This document shows positions 53,716 to 63,737 of a stretch of DNA of 64,000 nucleotides, piece by piece (the stretch's first letter is position 1; each line of letters starts with the position of its first letter). Location: the NCBI GenBank assembly GCA_903970185.1, contig CAJCIC010000018.1:43389-107388 (forward strand), written 5' to 3'. Made by a program: the position numbers and the translations under genes. The DNA is from Gammaproteobacteria bacterium. GTDB taxonomy: Bacteria; Pseudomonadota; Gammaproteobacteria; Burkholderiales; Burkholderiaceae_D. The notes below the pieces were generated by a model that was not told the origin of the DNA, ran no database searches, and saw only the letters and a program-made list of their open reading frames with translations.

Positions 53716-54255
53716 ATGGCCCGTTTGCAAGAGATTTATCAAAAGAAGATCGTCCCCGATCTGACTGCCAAGTTCGGCTACAAGTCGATCATGGAGGTGC
53801 CGCGCATCACCAAGATCACGCTCAACATGGGCCTGTCCGAAGCAGTCGCGGACAAGAAGGTGATCGAGCACGCGGTGGGTGATCTGACCAAGATCGCCGG
53901 GCAAAAGCCGGTCGTGACCAAAGCCAAGAAGGCGATTGCCGGATTCAAGATCCGCCAGGGCTACCCGATCGGTTGCATGGTGACCCTGCGCGGCACGCGC
54001 ATGTGGGAATTCATGGACCGGTTTGTCACCGTGGCCTTGCCGCGCGTGCGCGACTTCCGTGGCATTTCCGGCCGCGCCTTCGATGGCCGTGGCAACTACA
54101 ACGTCGGCGTCAAGGAACAGATCATTTTCCCTGAAATCGAGTACGACAAGATCGACGCGCTGCGTGGGCTGAATATCAGCATCACGACGACTGCAAAGAG
54201 CGACGAAGAAGCCAAGGCGCTTCTTGCCGCATTCAAATTTCCGTTCAAGAACTGA
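53716..54255 (+). CDS. rplE: 50S ribosomal protein L5
   Basis: L5 of 179 residues: [45 protein letters not shown], and [31 protein letters not shown]. It binds 5S rRNA. rpsN follows seven bases after the stop. Confidence 0.98.
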   Translation: MARLQEIYQKKIVPDLTAKFGYKSIMEVPRITKITLNMGLSEAVADKKVIEHAVGDLTKIAGQKPVVTKAKKAIAGFKIRQGYPIGCMVTLRGTRMWEFMDRFVTVALPRVRDFRGISGRAFDGRGNYNVGVKEQIIFPEIEYDKIDALRGLNISITTTAKSDEEAKALLAAFKFPFKN

Positions 54256-54262
54256 GGTTATC

Positions 54263-54568
54263 GTGGCCAAAATGTCGCTGATCAACCGTGAAAAAAAGCG
54301 CGCCATGCTCGTCAAGAAGTACGCGAGCAAGCGTATCGAGCTCAAGGCACAGATTGAAGACCAGTCGAAGTCCGACGAAGAGCGCTACGAAGCCCGTCTG
54401 AAGCTGCAGCAGCTGCCGCGCAACGCCAACCCGACGCGCCAGCGCAATCGCTGTGCGATGACCGGTCGGCCCCGTGGGACGTACCGGAAATTCGGTCTCG
54501 CCCGTACCAAGGTCCGTGAAGCCGCAATGCGCGGTGAAATTCCGGGTCTGACCAAGGCCAGCTGGTAA
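54263..54568 (+). CDS. rpsN: 30S ribosomal protein S14, zinc-independent form
   Basis: From GTG 54263 (GAGG five bases upstream) S14 is 101 residues, beginning [12 protein letters not shown] and containing [46 protein letters not shown]. The Cys pairs of the zinc ribbon form are missing, so this is the long zinc-independent type. Confidence 0.96.
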   Translation: MAKMSLINREKKRAMLVKKYASKRIELKAQIEDQSKSDEERYEARLKLQQLPRNANPTRQRNRCAMTGRPRGTYRKFGLARTKVREAAMRGEIPGLTKASW

Positions 54569-54590
54569 GCCGGTATCAGGAGATAAAAGC

Positions 54591-54986
54591 ATGAGCATGA
54601 GTGATCCGATCGCCGATATGCTGACGCGTATTCGCAATGCGCAGGTCGTCGAAAAGACTTCGGTGGTAATGCCATCGTCAAAGGTCAAGGTATCGATTGC
54701 CAAGGTGTTGAAGGAAGAGGGCTATATCGATGGCTTTGCCGTCAGCGAAGAAGACGGCAAGCCGGTATTGACCGTGCACCTCAAGTATTACGCGGGCCGC
54801 CCGGTCATCGAGCGCCTCGAGCGCGTCTCAAAGCCCGGACTTCGCATCTACAAGGCCGCCACCGCCATTCCGCAGGTGTTAAACGGCCTGGGCGTTGCGA
54901 TCGTTTCGACGTCGCACGGCGTCATGACCGACCGCAAGGCGCGCGCCTCCGGCGTTGGCGGCGAAGTCATCTGCTACGTCGCATAG
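54591..54986 (+). CDS. rpsH: 30S ribosomal protein S8
   Basis: S8 of 131 residues: [18 protein letters not shown] and the C-terminal [27 protein letters not shown]. It binds the central 16S domain and in E. coli represses the spc operon. AGGAG lies eight bases upstream. Confidence 0.98.
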   Translation: MSMSDPIADMLTRIRNAQVVEKTSVVMPSSKVKVSIAKVLKEEGYIDGFAVSEEDGKPVLTVHLKYYAGRPVIERLERVSKPGLRIYKAATAIPQVLNGLGVAIVSTSHGVMTDRKARASGVGGEVICYVA

Positions 54987-54995
54987 GAGCCGAAC

Positions 54996-55529
54996 ATGTC
55001 GCGCGTTGGAAAAAATCCGATCGTGGTGCCCAAGGGCGCCGAGATCAAAATCACCGATACCTCGATTTCGGTCAAGGGTCCGCTTGGCAGCCTGACGCAA
55101 GCGCTGCATGGCGCTGTCAAGGTGCTGCAAGACGACGGTCAGCTGACGTTTGCCCCGACCAACGAGAGCCGTGAAGCCAATGCCATGTCGGGCACCATGC
55201 GTGCGCTCGTCAACAACATGGTGGTTGGCGTGACCAAGGGCTTCGAGAAGCGTCTTGCGCTCGTTGGCGTGGGTTATCGCGCCCAGGCGCAAGGCGACCG
55301 CCTGAACCTGACGCTGGGCTTTTCGCATCCGGTGGTGCACCAGATGCCCCAGGGCGTGAAGTGCGAGACGCCAACGCAAACCGAAATCCTGATCAAGGGT
55401 GTCGATCGCCAGAAAGTCGGCCAGACCGCAGCTGAAGTTCGCGCCTACCGCAAGCCCGAGCCCTACAAGGGCAAGGGCGTGCGCTACGCCGACGAAAAAG
55501 TGCTGATCAAAGAGACCAAGAAGAAGTAA
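54996..55529 (+). CDS. rplF: 50S ribosomal protein L6
   Basis: L6 of 177 residues: [47 protein letters not shown] and [15 protein letters not shown], a two-domain repeat protein near the factor-binding site. Standard length and order. Confidence 0.98.
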   Translation: MSRVGKNPIVVPKGAEIKITDTSISVKGPLGSLTQALHGAVKVLQDDGQLTFAPTNESREANAMSGTMRALVNNMVVGVTKGFEKRLALVGVGYRAQAQGDRLNLTLGFSHPVVHQMPQGVKCETPTQTEILIKGVDRQKVGQTAAEVRAYRKPEPYKGKGVRYADEKVLIKETKKK

Positions 55530-55556
55530 GCCGAGATCCGAAGAAGAGACCAGACC

Positions 55557-55922
55557 ATGGACAAAAAACAATCCCGCCTGCGCCGCGCACGCACGACGCG
55601 CTTTAAGATCGCCGAACTCGGCGTCTCGCGCCTTGCTGTCCATCGCACCAACCTGCACATCTACGCGACCATCGTCTCGGGCGACGGCACGCGCGTTCTG
55701 GCTTCGGCCTCGACGCTCGAGCCTGAAGTGCGAAAAGAGTTGGCCGGGCAAACCGGCAAGGGCGGCAACGCCAGTGCAGCCGCACTGGTGGGCAAGCGCG
55801 TTGCCGAAAAGGCCAAGAGCGCAGGCATCGAGTCGGTTGCCTTCGATCGTTCCGGATTCCGTTACCACGGTCGCGTCAAAGCGCTGGCCGAAGCCGCGCG
55901 TGAAGCCGGCCTGAAGTTCTAA
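55557..55922 (+). CDS. rplR: 50S ribosomal protein L18
   Basis: L18 of 121 residues: [31 protein letters not shown], and C-terminal [26 protein letters not shown]. It binds 5S rRNA with L5. Standard order. Confidence 0.98.
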   Translation: MDKKQSRLRRARTTRFKIAELGVSRLAVHRTNLHIYATIVSGDGTRVLASASTLEPEVRKELAGQTGKGGNASAAALVGKRVAEKAKSAGIESVAFDRSGFRYHGRVKALAEAAREAGLKF

Positions 55923-55934
55923 AGGATCAAAGTC

Positions 55935-56456
55935 ATGGCAAAAGTCCAGGCAAAAACGCCGATGAACGAAGAACGCGACGATGGCATGCGCGAGAAGATG
56001 ATCGCCGTCAATCGGGTCACCAAGGTGGTCAAGGGCGGCCGCATTCTCGGCTTCGCCGCGCTCACCGTGGTCGGCGACGGCGATGGCCGCATCGGCATGG
56101 GCAAGGGCAAGGCGCGTGAAGTGCCGGTTGCCGTGCAAAAGGCGATGGAAGAAGCGCGTCGCAAGATGATCAAGGTGTCGCTCAAGCGCGGCACGCTGCA
56201 GCATTCGGTGGTGGGCAAGTGGGGCGCTTCGACCGTGCTCATGTCGCCTGCCAAGGATGGTACCGGCGTGATCGCGGGCGGCCCGATGCGCGCCGTGTTC
56301 GACGTGCTGGGTGTGACCAACGTCGTGGCCAAGAGCCTTGGCTCGACCAATCCCTACAATCTGGTGCGCGCGACCTTAAACGGTCTGCAAAAGATGAACA
56401 CCCCGTCCGAAATCGCCGCCAAGCGCGGCAAGTCGGTCGAGGAAATCCTCGGTTAA
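55935..56456 (+). CDS. rpsE: 30S ribosomal protein S5
   Basis: S5 of 173 residues: [47 protein letters not shown], then [28 protein letters not shown]. It helps decoding accuracy and mRNA unwinding. rpmD follows after nine bases. Confidence 0.98.
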   Translation: MAKVQAKTPMNEERDDGMREKMIAVNRVTKVVKGGRILGFAALTVVGDGDGRIGMGKGKAREVPVAVQKAMEEARRKMIKVSLKRGTLQHSVVGKWGASTVLMSPAKDGTGVIAGGPMRAVFDVLGVTNVVAKSLGSTNPYNLVRATLNGLQKMNTPSEIAAKRGKSVEEILG

Positions 56457-56465
56457 GGACATCGT

Positions 56466-56672
56466 ATGACCAAGAAATCGCAAAACCAGCCCGCTGGGAA
56501 GAAGACGCTGACCGTGAAGCTCGTGAAAAGCGTCAACAGCACGCGCTCGACCCATCGCGCGACCGTGATCGGCCTTGGCCTGCGTCGCATGAACAGCGAA
56601 CGCACGCTGGAAGACACGCCCGCGGTGCGCGGCATGATCAACAAGGTGTCGTACCTGGTCAAGGTGTCCTAG
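56466..56672 (+). CDS. rpmD: 50S ribosomal protein L30
   Basis: L30 of 68 residues: [57 protein letters not shown] ten-residue N-terminal extension ([11 protein letters not shown]) makes it longer than the usual 58-60. Order is standard between rpsE and rplO. Confidence 0.96.
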   Translation: MTKKSQNQPAGKKTLTVKLVKSVNSTRSTHRATVIGLGLRRMNSERTLEDTPAVRGMINKVSYLVKVS

Positions 56673-56705
56673 GCGGTCGTGCGCCTGACTTATTCGGAGC
56701 AGAAG

Positions 56706-57137
56706 ATGAAACTCAATACGATCGTGCCCGCAAGTGGCGCCAAGCATGCCAAGCGTCGCGTTGGACGGGGCATCGGCTCGGGTCTGGGCAAGACCGCAGG
56801 ACGGGGCCACAAGGGCCAGAAATCGCGCTCGGGCGGATTTCACAAGGTCGGCTTCGAAGGCGGCCAGATGCCGCTGCAGCGTCGGCTGCCAAAGCGCGGA
56901 TTCAAGTCGCTAACGGCCCGCCTGCAAGCGGAGGTGCGCCTGTCGGACCTGGAAGCCCTGCCTGTGACGGAAATCGATCTTCTGGCCTTGCGTCAGGCCG
57001 GTCTGGTGTCGGATTTGCACCGCTCGGCCAAGATCATCGGCACGGGAAGCCTGACCAAGAAAGTATCGTTGACGGGGCTTTTGGCAACGGCTGGCGCCAA
57101 GTCTGCGATCGAGGCAGCCGGCGGAAGCCTGGCTTAA
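56706..57137 (+). CDS. rplO: 50S ribosomal protein L15
   Basis: L15 of 143 residues from the ATG at 56706 (GGAG seven bases upstream): [43 protein letters not shown] and [19 protein letters not shown] late 50S assembly protein. The upstream in-frame start at 56679 is not used. Confidence 0.97.
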   Translation: MKLNTIVPASGAKHAKRRVGRGIGSGLGKTAGRGHKGQKSRSGGFHKVGFEGGQMPLQRRLPKRGFKSLTARLQAEVRLSDLEALPVTEIDLLALRQAGLVSDLHRSAKIIGTGSLTKKVSLTGLLATAGAKSAIEAAGGSLA

Positions 57138-57154
57138 TTTAGAAAGGCACGAGA

Positions 57155-58501
57155 GTGGTTACTGCGGCGAACCGGCCCAACAGCCTGCCTGGCAAAACAG
57201 GAAAGTACGGTGACTTGAAGCGTCGCCTCTTGTTCCTGTTGGGCGCGCTCGTGGTCTATCGACTGGGGACCCATATCCCGGTGCCTGGCATCGATCCGGC
57301 GCAGCTGTTGCGCCTTTGGAGTTCGCAGTCGAGCGGCATCCTTGGCATGTTCAACATGTTCTCGGGCGGCGCCTTGTCGCGCTGCTCGATTTTCACGCTC
57401 GGCATCATGCCCTACATCTCCGCCTCGATCATCATGCAGATCGTATCGGTGGTCTGGCCGCCGCTTGAGGCGTTAAAGAAGGAAGGCGAGTCGGGTCGCC
57501 GCAAGATTACCCAGTACACGCGCTATGCGACGCTGGTTTTGGGCACGATGCAGGCATCGGCGATCAGCGCCGCGCTGCAATCGCAGCCGGGCCTTGTCTT
57601 CAGTCCCGGGCCGATGTTCGTCTTCACCACCGTCGTGTGCCTCATGACCGGCACCATGTTCCTCATGTGGCTTGGCGAACAAATCACCGAGCGCGGACTT
57701 GGAAACGGCATTTCCATCATCATCTTTGCAGGCATCGCCTCGGGCTTGCCGCGCGCCATCGGCAATCTGTTCGAACTGGTCTCAACCGGTGCCATGGCGC
57801 CGATTTCGGCACTGACGATCTGCGTTTTGGCGATTGTCGTGACCACTTTCGTGGTCTTTGTCGAACGCGGGCAGCGCAAGATTCTCGTCAATTACGCCAA
57901 GCGCCAGGTGGGCAACAAGGTCTACGGTGCGCAAAGTTCGCATCTGCCGCTCAAGCTCAACATGTCAGGCGTGATTCCGCCGATCTTCGCCTCGTCGATC
58001 ATCCTGTTCCCGGCGACGCTGGTCGGCTGGTTTGGCTCGACGGCCAATCCGAACTGGTTCGAAGAGCGCCTGCGTGATGTCGCCGCGGCACTTTCGCCAG
58101 GGCAGCCGATCTACGTGATTCTTTATGCCGCAGCGATCATTTTCTTCTGCTTTTTCTACACCGCGCTGGTCTTTAACAGCAAGGAAACTGCGGACAACCT
58201 GAAAAAGAGCGGCGCGTTCGTTCCCGGTATTCGGCCAGGCGACCAGACGGCGCGCTACATCGACAAGATTCTGACGCGGTTAACCCTGGCTGGAGCGCTC
58301 TACATCACGCTCGTGTGCCTGGTGCCGATGATGTTGCAGGTGTGGTGGCAGGTGCCGTTCAATTTTGGCGGCACGTCGCTTCTGATCATCGTCGTCGTCA
58401 CTATGGACTTCATGAACCAGGTGCAGGCTTACATGATGTCGCACCAGTATGAATCGCTGTTAAAGAAGGCCAATTTCAAGGGCGGGTTGCCAGCGCGTTA
58501 A
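57155..58501 (+). CDS. secY: Sec translocase channel subunit SecY
   Basis: SecY of 448 residues with ten membrane helices: [24 protein letters not shown] (TM1), [27 protein letters not shown] (plug and TM2), [17 protein letters not shown] and [26 protein letters not shown] at the end. It is the protein-conducting pore with SecE and SecG. The GTG start fits the spacing; infA follows after 23 bases. Confidence 0.98.
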   Translation: MVTAANRPNSLPGKTGKYGDLKRRLLFLLGALVVYRLGTHIPVPGIDPAQLLRLWSSQSSGILGMFNMFSGGALSRCSIFTLGIMPYISASIIMQIVSVVWPPLEALKKEGESGRRKITQYTRYATLVLGTMQASAISAALQSQPGLVFSPGPMFVFTTVVCLMTGTMFLMWLGEQITERGLGNGISIIIFAGIASGLPRAIGNLFELVSTGAMAPISALTICVLAIVVTTFVVFVERGQRKILVNYAKRQVGNKVYGAQSSHLPLKLNMSGVIPPIFASSIILFPATLVGWFGSTANPNWFEERLRDVAAALSPGQPIYVILYAAAIIFFCFFYTALVFNSKETADNLKKSGAFVPGIRPGDQTARYIDKILTRLTLAGALYITLVCLVPMMLQVWWQVPFNFGGTSLLIIVVVTMDFMNQVQAYMMSHQYESLLKKANFKGGLPAR

Positions 58502-58524
58502 GCGCGGCATCGACAAAGGATCGC

Positions 58525-58743
58525 ATGGCGAAAGACGACGTCATCCAGATGCAGGGGGAGATTCTCGAAAACCTTCCCAACGCGACATTTCGCGTCAAGC
58601 TGGAAAACGGACACGTGGTGCTGGGACATATTTCCGGGAAGATGCGCATGAACTACATTCGCATCCTGCCTGGCGACAAGGTCACCGTCGAATTGACGCC
58701 TTATGACCTGTCGCGCGCGAGGATCGTGTTCCGTGCCAAATGA
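58525..58743 (+). CDS. infA: translation initiation factor IF-1
   Basis: IF-1 of 72 residues: [68 protein letters not shown], an OB-fold that blocks the A site during initiation. Length is standard. Confidence 0.98.
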   Translation: MAKDDVIQMQGEILENLPNATFRVKLENGHVVLGHISGKMRMNYIRILPGDKVTVELTPYDLSRARIVFRAK

Positions 58744-58793
58744 ATTGATTAGCATAGCGTTTGAAGCGGTAAAGAGAAAGCAAAGAGGTCATC

Positions 58794-58907
58794 ATGAAGG
58801 TACTCGCATCGGTCAAGCGGCTTTGCCGCAACTGCAAGATCATCAAGCGCAAGGGCGTGGTGCGCGTGATCTGTGTCGATCCCCGTCACAAGCAGCGTCA
58901 GGGTTGA
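58794..58907 (+). CDS. rpmJ: 50S ribosomal protein L36, zinc form
   Basis: A 37-residue gene: [21 protein letters not shown], with zinc ligands Cys11, Cys14, Cys27 and His32. AAAGAGG lies just upstream of the ATG at 58794. This is the zinc-binding L36 form. Position between infA and rpsM is standard. Confidence 0.96.
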   Translation: MKVLASVKRLCRNCKIIKRKGVVRVICVDPRHKQRQG

Positions 58908-58945
58908 TTGCCGCTTTGTCGGCATTTACAGAGTAAGGAAAGAGC

Positions 58946-59311
58946 ATGGCACGTATCGCTGGGATCAACATCCCGAACCATCAGCACACCGAAATCGGCC
59001 TGACTGCCATTTTTGGCATTGGCCGCCCGCGCGCGCGCAAGATCTGCTCTGCGGCCGGCGTTCCGGTGTCAAAGAAGGTCAAGGATCTCGATGACTCCGA
59101 AATGGAGCGGCTGCGCGATGAAGTAGGCAAGTTCATCGTCGAAGGCGATCTGCGCCGCGAGACATCGATGAACATCAAGCGCCTGATGGACCTTGGCTGC
59201 TACCGCGGCCTGCGCCATCGGCGTGGCCTGCCGGTTCGGGGCCAGCGTACGCGCACCAATGCACGCACGCGCAAGGGTCCGCGCAAGGCAGCAGCATCGC
59301 TTAAGAAGTAG
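58946..59311 (+). CDS. rpsM: 30S ribosomal protein S13
   Basis: S13 of 121 residues: [38 protein letters not shown], and [36 protein letters not shown]. It contacts S19 and the P-site tRNA in the 30S head. First gene of the alpha part. Confidence 0.98.
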   Translation: MARIAGINIPNHQHTEIGLTAIFGIGRPRARKICSAAGVPVSKKVKDLDDSEMERLRDEVGKFIVEGDLRRETSMNIKRLMDLGCYRGLRHRRGLPVRGQRTRTNARTRKGPRKAAASLKK

Positions 59312-59349
59312 ACGGCGAGCTCTGTAGAGTCGATTAACAAGGAACCAGA

Positions 59350-59757
59350 ATGGCAAAAGCACCGAGTAACAACGCCGCCGCACAGCGCGTCCGCAAGAAG
59401 GTCAAGAAGAACGTCTCGGACGGGATCGCGCATATTCACGCGTCGTTTAACAACACCATCATCACCATCACCGACCGCCAGGGCAATGCCCTGTCTTGGG
59501 CGAGTTCGGGTGGGGCAGGCTTTAAGGGCTCGCGCAAATCGACCCCCTTTGCAGCTCAGGTCGCAGCCGAAACGGCCGGCCGTGGTGCAATCGAATGCGG
59601 CATCAAGAACGTTGAAGTGCAAATCAAGGGACCAGGACCCGGGCGGGAGTCCTCGGTACGGGCCTTGAATGCCCTTGGCATCAAGATCATCAGTATCACC
59701 GACGTGACGCCGGTGCCGCATAACGGTTGCCGTCCGCCCAAGCGCCGTCGCATGTAA
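59350..59757 (+). CDS. rpsK: 30S ribosomal protein S11
   Basis: S11 of 135 residues: [59 protein letters not shown] and the C-terminal [16 protein letters not shown]. It lies at the 30S platform. A 129-base spacer with two stem-loops separates it from rpsD. Confidence 0.98.
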   Translation: MAKAPSNNAAAQRVRKKVKKNVSDGIAHIHASFNNTIITITDRQGNALSWASSGGAGFKGSRKSTPFAAQVAAETAGRGAIECGIKNVEVQIKGPGPGRESSVRALNALGIKIISITDVTPVPHNGCRPPKRRRM

Positions 59758-59770
59758 TGCTGTTCAGGAG

Positions 59771-59864
59771 CGGCGCGACAAGCGCCGTGTAAGCCCACCG
59801 CCAGTCGCCGTTGCAACTGACCGCACGGTAAGAAAGAACTGGCTAACCGGCGAATGTTTCGCCG
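59771..59864 (+). promoter_or_regulatory. two stem-loops in the rpsK-rpsD spacer
   Basis: CGGCGC/GCGCCG (59771-59776/59782-59787) and CGGCGAA/TTCGCCG (59848-59854/59858-59864), both perfect with short loops. The second ends 22 bases before the rpsD GTG. They could adjust S4 translation or processing; S4 feedback is known in other bacteria, but at another site. Confidence 0.4.
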
Positions 59865-59886
59865 TATCGAATAAAAGGAAGTCACT

Positions 59887-60510
59887 GTGGCACGTTATAT
59901 CGGACCCAAATGCAAGCTGTCCCGTCGGGAAGGGACAGACCTGTTCCTGAAGAGCGCGCGTCGCTCGCTCGACTCGAAGTGCAAGCTCGACTCCAAGCCC
60001 GGCCAGCACGGCCGCACCTCGGGAGCTCGTACCTCGGACTTCGGCAACCAGTTGCGCGAGAAGCAGAAGGTCAAGCGCATGTACGGCATTCTCGAGCGCC
60101 AGTTCCGGCGCTATTTCGAGGAAGCCGATCGCAAGAAGGGCAACACCGGCGAAAACCTGTTGCAGCTGCTCGAATCGCGTCTTGATAACGTCGTCTACCG
60201 CATGGGCTTTGGCTCAACGCGCGCTGAAGCGCGCCAGCTGGTCAGCCACAAGGCCATCTCGGTGAACGGCGTGACCAGCAACATTCCCTCGCTGCAGGTG
60301 AAAAAGGGTGACGTCGTCGCCATCCGTGAAAAGGCCAAAAAGCAGGTGCGCATTCTCGAGGCACTGTCGCTTGCCGAACAGAGTGGCCTGCCAAGCTGGG
60401 TGTCGATTGACAAGACCAAGTTCGAAGGCGTCTTCAAGAACCTGCCCGATCGCGGCGAAATCGCCAACGACGTCAACGAAAGCCTGATCGTCGAGTTGTA
60501 TTCGCGCTAG
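59887..60510 (+). CDS. rpsD: 30S ribosomal protein S4
   Basis: S4 of 207 residues from a GTG start (AAGGAAG upstream): [63 protein letters not shown] helix and the S4 RNA-binding domain [33 protein letters not shown]. Zinc cysteines are lacking. It starts 30S assembly. rpoA follows after a 137-base structured spacer. Confidence 0.98.
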   Translation: MARYIGPKCKLSRREGTDLFLKSARRSLDSKCKLDSKPGQHGRTSGARTSDFGNQLREKQKVKRMYGILERQFRRYFEEADRKKGNTGENLLQLLESRLDNVVYRMGFGSTRAEARQLVSHKAISVNGVTSNIPSLQVKKGDVVAIREKAKKQVRILEALSLAEQSGLPSWVSIDKTKFEGVFKNLPDRGEIANDVNESLIVELYSR

Positions 60511-60521
60511 TACTAGATCAT

Positions 60522-60596
60522 CGCGGTCAACGACCGCGTATCGAGCTCCCGTGGCATGGCTGTCGCCGCAGGGGCATCGTTTTTTGTTCGACAGCC
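60522..60596 (+). promoter_or_regulatory. stem-loops upstream of rpoA
   Basis: CGCGGTC/GACCGCG (60522-60528/60532-60538) and GGCTGTCG/CGACAGCC (60558-60565/60589-60596, with a T-run in the 23-base loop). They may attenuate, process or regulate the message to tune alpha-subunit supply; no function is shown. Confidence 0.4.
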
Positions 60597-60647
60597 TAGC
60601 AGCCTTATCGGCGTAACGAGCCGAGGGTATTGTGAGAGGAAAGAAAA

Positions 60648-61631
60648 ATGGCAAGCAATCCGTTTCTGAAGCCGCGCCAGATCGACGTCGAGTCGGTCGG
60701 TTCGCATTCCGCACGTGTGACGATGGAGCCGTTCGAGCGTGGCTATGGCCACACGCTTGGCAACGCCTTGCGTCGTATTCTCTTGTCGTCGATGAATGGC
60801 TTTGCACCGACCGAAGTTTCGATTTCGGGCGTCGTGCACGAGTATTCGACCATCGATGGCGTGCAGGAGGACGTCGTTGACATCCTGTTGAACTTGAAGG
60901 GCGTGACCTTCAAGCTGCACAACCGTGACGAAGTCATGGTGACGCTAAGAAAAGAGGGCGAAGGCCCGGTCACCGCTGCCGATATCGAACTCTCGCACGA
61001 GATCGAAGTCATCAACCCTGAACACGTCATCGCCAACCTGTCTGCAGGGGGCAAGCTCGACATGCAGATCAAGGTCGAAAAGGGCCGCGGCTACGTCGCC
61101 GGCAACCTGCGCGGCTTTGGCGATGACCACAGCAAGACGATTGGGCGCATCGTGCTCGATGCATCGTATAGCCCGGTGCGTCGTGTCAGCTACACGGTTG
61201 AATCGGCTCGCGTCGAACAGCGCACCGACCTTGACAAGCTGGTCATGAACATCGAGACCAACGGCGTCATTTCGCCCGAGGAAGCCATCCGCCAGTCGGC
61301 ACGCATTCTGGTCGACCAGCTGTCGGTGTTTGCATCGCTTGAAGGTACCGAAGCCACGACCGAAGCCCCGTCGCGCTCGCCGCAGGTCGATCCGATCCTG
61401 CTGCGTCCCGTCGATGATCTGGAACTCACCGTTCGCTCAGCCAATTGCCTCAAGGCCGAGAACATCTATTACATTGGTGACCTGATCCAGCGTACCGAAA
61501 ACGAGTTGCTCAAGACGCCGAACCTCGGTCGCAAGTCGCTAAACGAAATCAAGGAAGTGCTGGCTTCACGCGGCCTGACCCTGGGCATGAAGCTTGAAAA
61601 CTGGCCGCCGCTTGGCCTGGACAAGGCGTAG
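60648..61631 (+). CDS. rpoA: RNA polymerase alpha subunit
   Basis: Alpha subunit of 327 residues: N-terminal dimerisation domain ([41 protein letters not shown]) and the C-terminal domain from about 245 ([60 protein letters not shown]) that contacts UP elements and activators. Length is standard. rplQ follows after 90 bases. Confidence 0.98.
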   Translation: MASNPFLKPRQIDVESVGSHSARVTMEPFERGYGHTLGNALRRILLSSMNGFAPTEVSISGVVHEYSTIDGVQEDVVDILLNLKGVTFKLHNRDEVMVTLRKEGEGPVTAADIELSHEIEVINPEHVIANLSAGGKLDMQIKVEKGRGYVAGNLRGFGDDHSKTIGRIVLDASYSPVRRVSYTVESARVEQRTDLDKLVMNIETNGVISPEEAIRQSARILVDQLSVFASLEGTEATTEAPSRSPQVDPILLRPVDDLELTVRSANCLKAENIYYIGDLIQRTENELLKTPNLGRKSLNEIKEVLASRGLTLGMKLENWPPLGLDKA

Positions 61632-61721
61632 TATTTTTTTGAATTGGAACCGAACCGCGCCTGGCCGAGCATCGCCAGGCGATCGAAGAAGTCGGTCTTT
61701 AGATCCTGAAAGGAAAGCATC

Positions 61722-62111
61722 ATGCGTCACCGTCACGGCTTGCGAAAGCTTAACCGCACTAGTTCACACCGTCTTGCCATGTTGCGCAACATGACGAACT
61801 CGCTGCTCAAGCATGAAATCATCAAGACAACGCTGCCCAAGGCGAAAGAATTGCGCCGTGTTGCAGAGCCGATCATCACCCTGGGCAAGGAGCCGTCTCT
61901 CGCCAACAAGCGCCTCGCGTTCAATCGTCTGCGCGACCGCGACATGGTGGTCAAGCTGTTCGATGAAATCGGCCCGCGCTACAAGGCGCGTAATGGGGGC
62001 TACCTGCGCATCCTGAAGTTCGGATTCCGCATTGGCGATAACGCGCCGATGGCGCTCGTCGAACTCGTTGACCGGCCAGAAACCAGCGAAGTGCCGGCAG
62101 CCGAGGCCTAG
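61722..62111 (+). CDS. rplQ: 50S ribosomal protein L17
   Basis: L17 of 129 residues: [46 protein letters not shown] and a C-terminal [17 protein letters not shown] lies upstream of the ATG at 61722. Last gene of the ribosomal block; no clear terminator is visible after it. Confidence 0.98.
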   Translation: MRHRHGLRKLNRTSSHRLAMLRNMTNSLLKHEIIKTTLPKAKELRRVAEPIITLGKEPSLANKRLAFNRLRDRDMVVKLFDEIGPRYKARNGGYLRILKFGFRIGDNAPMALVELVDRPETSEVPAAEA

Positions 62112-62146
62112 GCCTTGCGCGTTGTCGGCATCAGCCGGGTCTAGCC

Positions 62147-62392
62147 TTGGCGTCTGACGGCGCTTTCAAACCAGCGCAGGAGGCGGCTCGATGCAGCGCC
62201 TGCGGGTTGTCGTTTTCGTGCGGCGCACACCAAGGCACTTCAGACTGCTGGTGCGTTGGCATGCCGCGGCTCAAACTGTCCAGGATTGACCCGGCAAAAG
62301 GCTGCCTCTGCCCGGCGTGCCTTGCCGCGAGGCTTGAGCGCCAGGATCATTTCAGCGATCTCGACCGCTTTGAGCGGCTGTCGTCAAGCTGA
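62147..62392 (+). CDS. cysteine-rich CWC-family protein
   Basis: The 81-residue protein has the CWC pattern: CSACGLSFSCG, SDCWC and CLCPACLAARL, with six to eight cysteines likely binding zinc. Family members are small and uncharacterised, often found at the ends of operons. The TTG at 62147 is the only sensible start upstream of the first Cys pair. It lies 35 bases after rplQ and is possibly co-transcribed with it. Confidence 0.82.
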   Translation: MASDGAFKPAQEAARCSACGLSFSCGAHQGTSDCWCVGMPRLKLSRIDPAKGCLCPACLAARLERQDHFSDLDRFERLSSS

Positions 62393-62482
62393 GGCAGGCG
62401 CTCAAACGCCCGGAGCATATATATAGCCCAGGCGATTGGGTATAGCACAGCACCCTTAAGGGTGGTTCGATGCCTTGATGCC

Positions 62483-62756
62483 TCAACATGAAGCACAGTA
62501 CACCGCCTGGAAATTGGTAACGCTCTGCGTTGCGCCACGCCTGTACGAAGAAGCCGTCATCGCCATCGTGCTGTGACGTTTGCGCGCCTGCCTCACGAGT
62601 GGCTTCTTATCAAAAATCAGCGCGGGCGTGATGGGACCCTCGCCGAAAATGTCGGCGCTTACAGTGTCCACCTCCTTGACGCCCACTGCCCGCGTGCATC
62701 TCGGCTGGCAACCGCACCGCGAGGCAATTTCCCCATTTTGCGACCAGAAGTTTCAC
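62483..62756 (-). pseudogene. frameshifted AbrB/VapB-type antitoxin relic
   Basis: Read on the minus strand from the GTG at 62756, the first part gives KLLVAKWGNCLAVRLPAEMHA, the typical start of SpoVT/AbrB-type VapB antitoxins. After a frameshift near 62690 another frame continues with VGVKEVDTVSADIFGEGPITPALIFDKK and the tail MAMTAS, again typical (VKEGDTV, FDKAAF, MPMTAS). Neither frame alone makes the whole protein. No VapC toxin gene remains downstream. It is an orphan, decayed antitoxin gene. Confidence 0.75.
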
Positions 62757-63099
62757 TGCGCGACCCAACGGATGTACGTGTAGATCCATTGATACAACTC
62801 GGGCCGTCGAGTCAATCGCTTGCGCAGTTATTCGTCGAACTGTGTAAATGGTCTGCCGCAGGGTGATCCAGCGCATTCGGATGGATCTTAAAGTACAACC
62901 CGTCCCCACAACCAATTTCAACGGCTCGCTTGGCCACGCAATCGGGCAGTTTTGGTTCTTGATCCTCTGGGACTTCCAAGGTCTCAAAACGACCCAATGC
63001 GGCCTCAGGCGATCAACGAAAGCAGACTCTCGTATCTCTACCTGCTTGACAGAGGCTCAACTATGTTATTACAATTGTAACAACGTATTGGGGGCGGGC
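62757..63099. other. intergenic region with the antitoxin-toxin promoter
   Basis: These 343 bases hold no supported gene. The right end contains TTGACA (63046-63051) and an operator-like palindrome (63065-63084) described separately. The rest shows no recognised feature. Confidence 0.5.
63046..63084 (+). promoter_or_regulatory. promoter and operator of the AbrB-Doc pair
   Basis: TTGACA at 63046-63051 is followed by GTTATTACAATTGTAACAAC (63065-63084), an inverted repeat with 9 of 10 matching pairs and a perfect TTACAATTGTAA core. It overlaps the expected -10 region, as in autoregulated toxin-antitoxin operons. Confidence 0.65.
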
Positions 63100-63327
63100 A
63101 TGATTAAACTGAAGGTTCGGAAATTCGGCAACTCACTGGGCGTCGTTCTACCTCGCGAAGTCATCAACCGTCTGCGCACGAACGATGGGGAACCTCTCTA
63201 TCTTTTGGAAAGCCCGGATGGCTCTTACCAATTGACGCAATACGATCCTGAGTTCGAGAAAAAAATGTCAAAGACCGATGACATCATGCAACGTTACAAG
63301 AACACGCTTCAAGAACTTGCGAAGTGA
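63100..63327 (+). CDS. AbrB/MazE-type antitoxin
   Basis: The 75-residue protein has the SpoVT/AbrB swapped-hairpin pattern (MIKLKVRKFGNSLGVVLPREVINRLRTNDGEPLYLLESPDGSYQL) and a charged helical tail (PEFEKKMSKTDDIMQRYKNTLQELAK) that should wrap the toxin. It probably binds the palindrome at 63065-63084. The ATG at 63100 follows GGGGGCGGG. Its stop overlaps the toxin start by four bases (GTGA). Confidence 0.9.
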   Translation: MIKLKVRKFGNSLGVVLPREVINRLRTNDGEPLYLLESPDGSYQLTQYDPEFEKKMSKTDDIMQRYKNTLQELAK

Positions 63328-63737
63328 CCGAACCGATCTGGATCGACGAACGCGACGCGCTCGCGCTGCACGGCAAGTCATTGCTGGTGCATGGAGGGGC
63401 GATAGGAATTCGGGACCTCGGTTTGTTGCAGTCGGCCTTGTTTCGCCCCAGACAACTGTTGGTGTATTCGGATCATCCGAATCTGATCTCGATGGCAGCT
63501 GCCTATACCGCGGGCATCATACAAAACCATCCATTCATCGACGGAAATAAACGCGTCGGTTTCCTCGTAGGTATTTTATTCTTGGAGCTCAATGGGTACC
63601 GCTTCAATGCGACCGAGGAAGAGGCCGCGCAGGCTGTCCTCCACCTCGCTGCCGGCACTTTAGATGAAGGTGCCTACGTTAAATTCCTGGAGCGAAGCTC
63701 GAAGAGAATTCAGAAGAAGCGCGAGACCAAAGCTTGA
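63324..63737 (+). CDS. doc: Doc-type Fic-fold toxin
   Basis: The 137-residue protein has the Doc/Fic motif HPFIDGNKR at residues 69-77 and the preceding HPNLISMAAAYTAGIIQN helix, DLGLLQSALFRPRQ near residue 35. Doc kinases phosphorylate elongation factor EF-Tu and stop translation. The classical partner is Phd; here it is an AbrB-type antitoxin encoded just upstream with a GTGA overlap. This pairing is known in many bacterial genomes. Confidence 0.93.
   Translation: MTEPIWIDERDALALHGKSLLVHGGAIGIRDLGLLQSALFRPRQLLVYSDHPNLISMAAAYTAGIIQNHPFIDGNKRVGFLVGILFLELNGYRFNATEEEAAQAVLHLAAGTLDEGAYVKFLERSSKRIQKKRETKA

Noticed and set aside
54879..56204. 441-codon minus-strand open frame opposite rpsH-rpsE
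   Set aside because: It is antisense to five certain ribosomal genes, His/Leu/Asp-rich as expected for the mirror of GC-rich coding sequence, and has no motif.
62573..62866. 97-codon plus-strand frame after the CWC gene
   Set aside because: The opposite strand holds clear antitoxin motifs, so this is its shadow.
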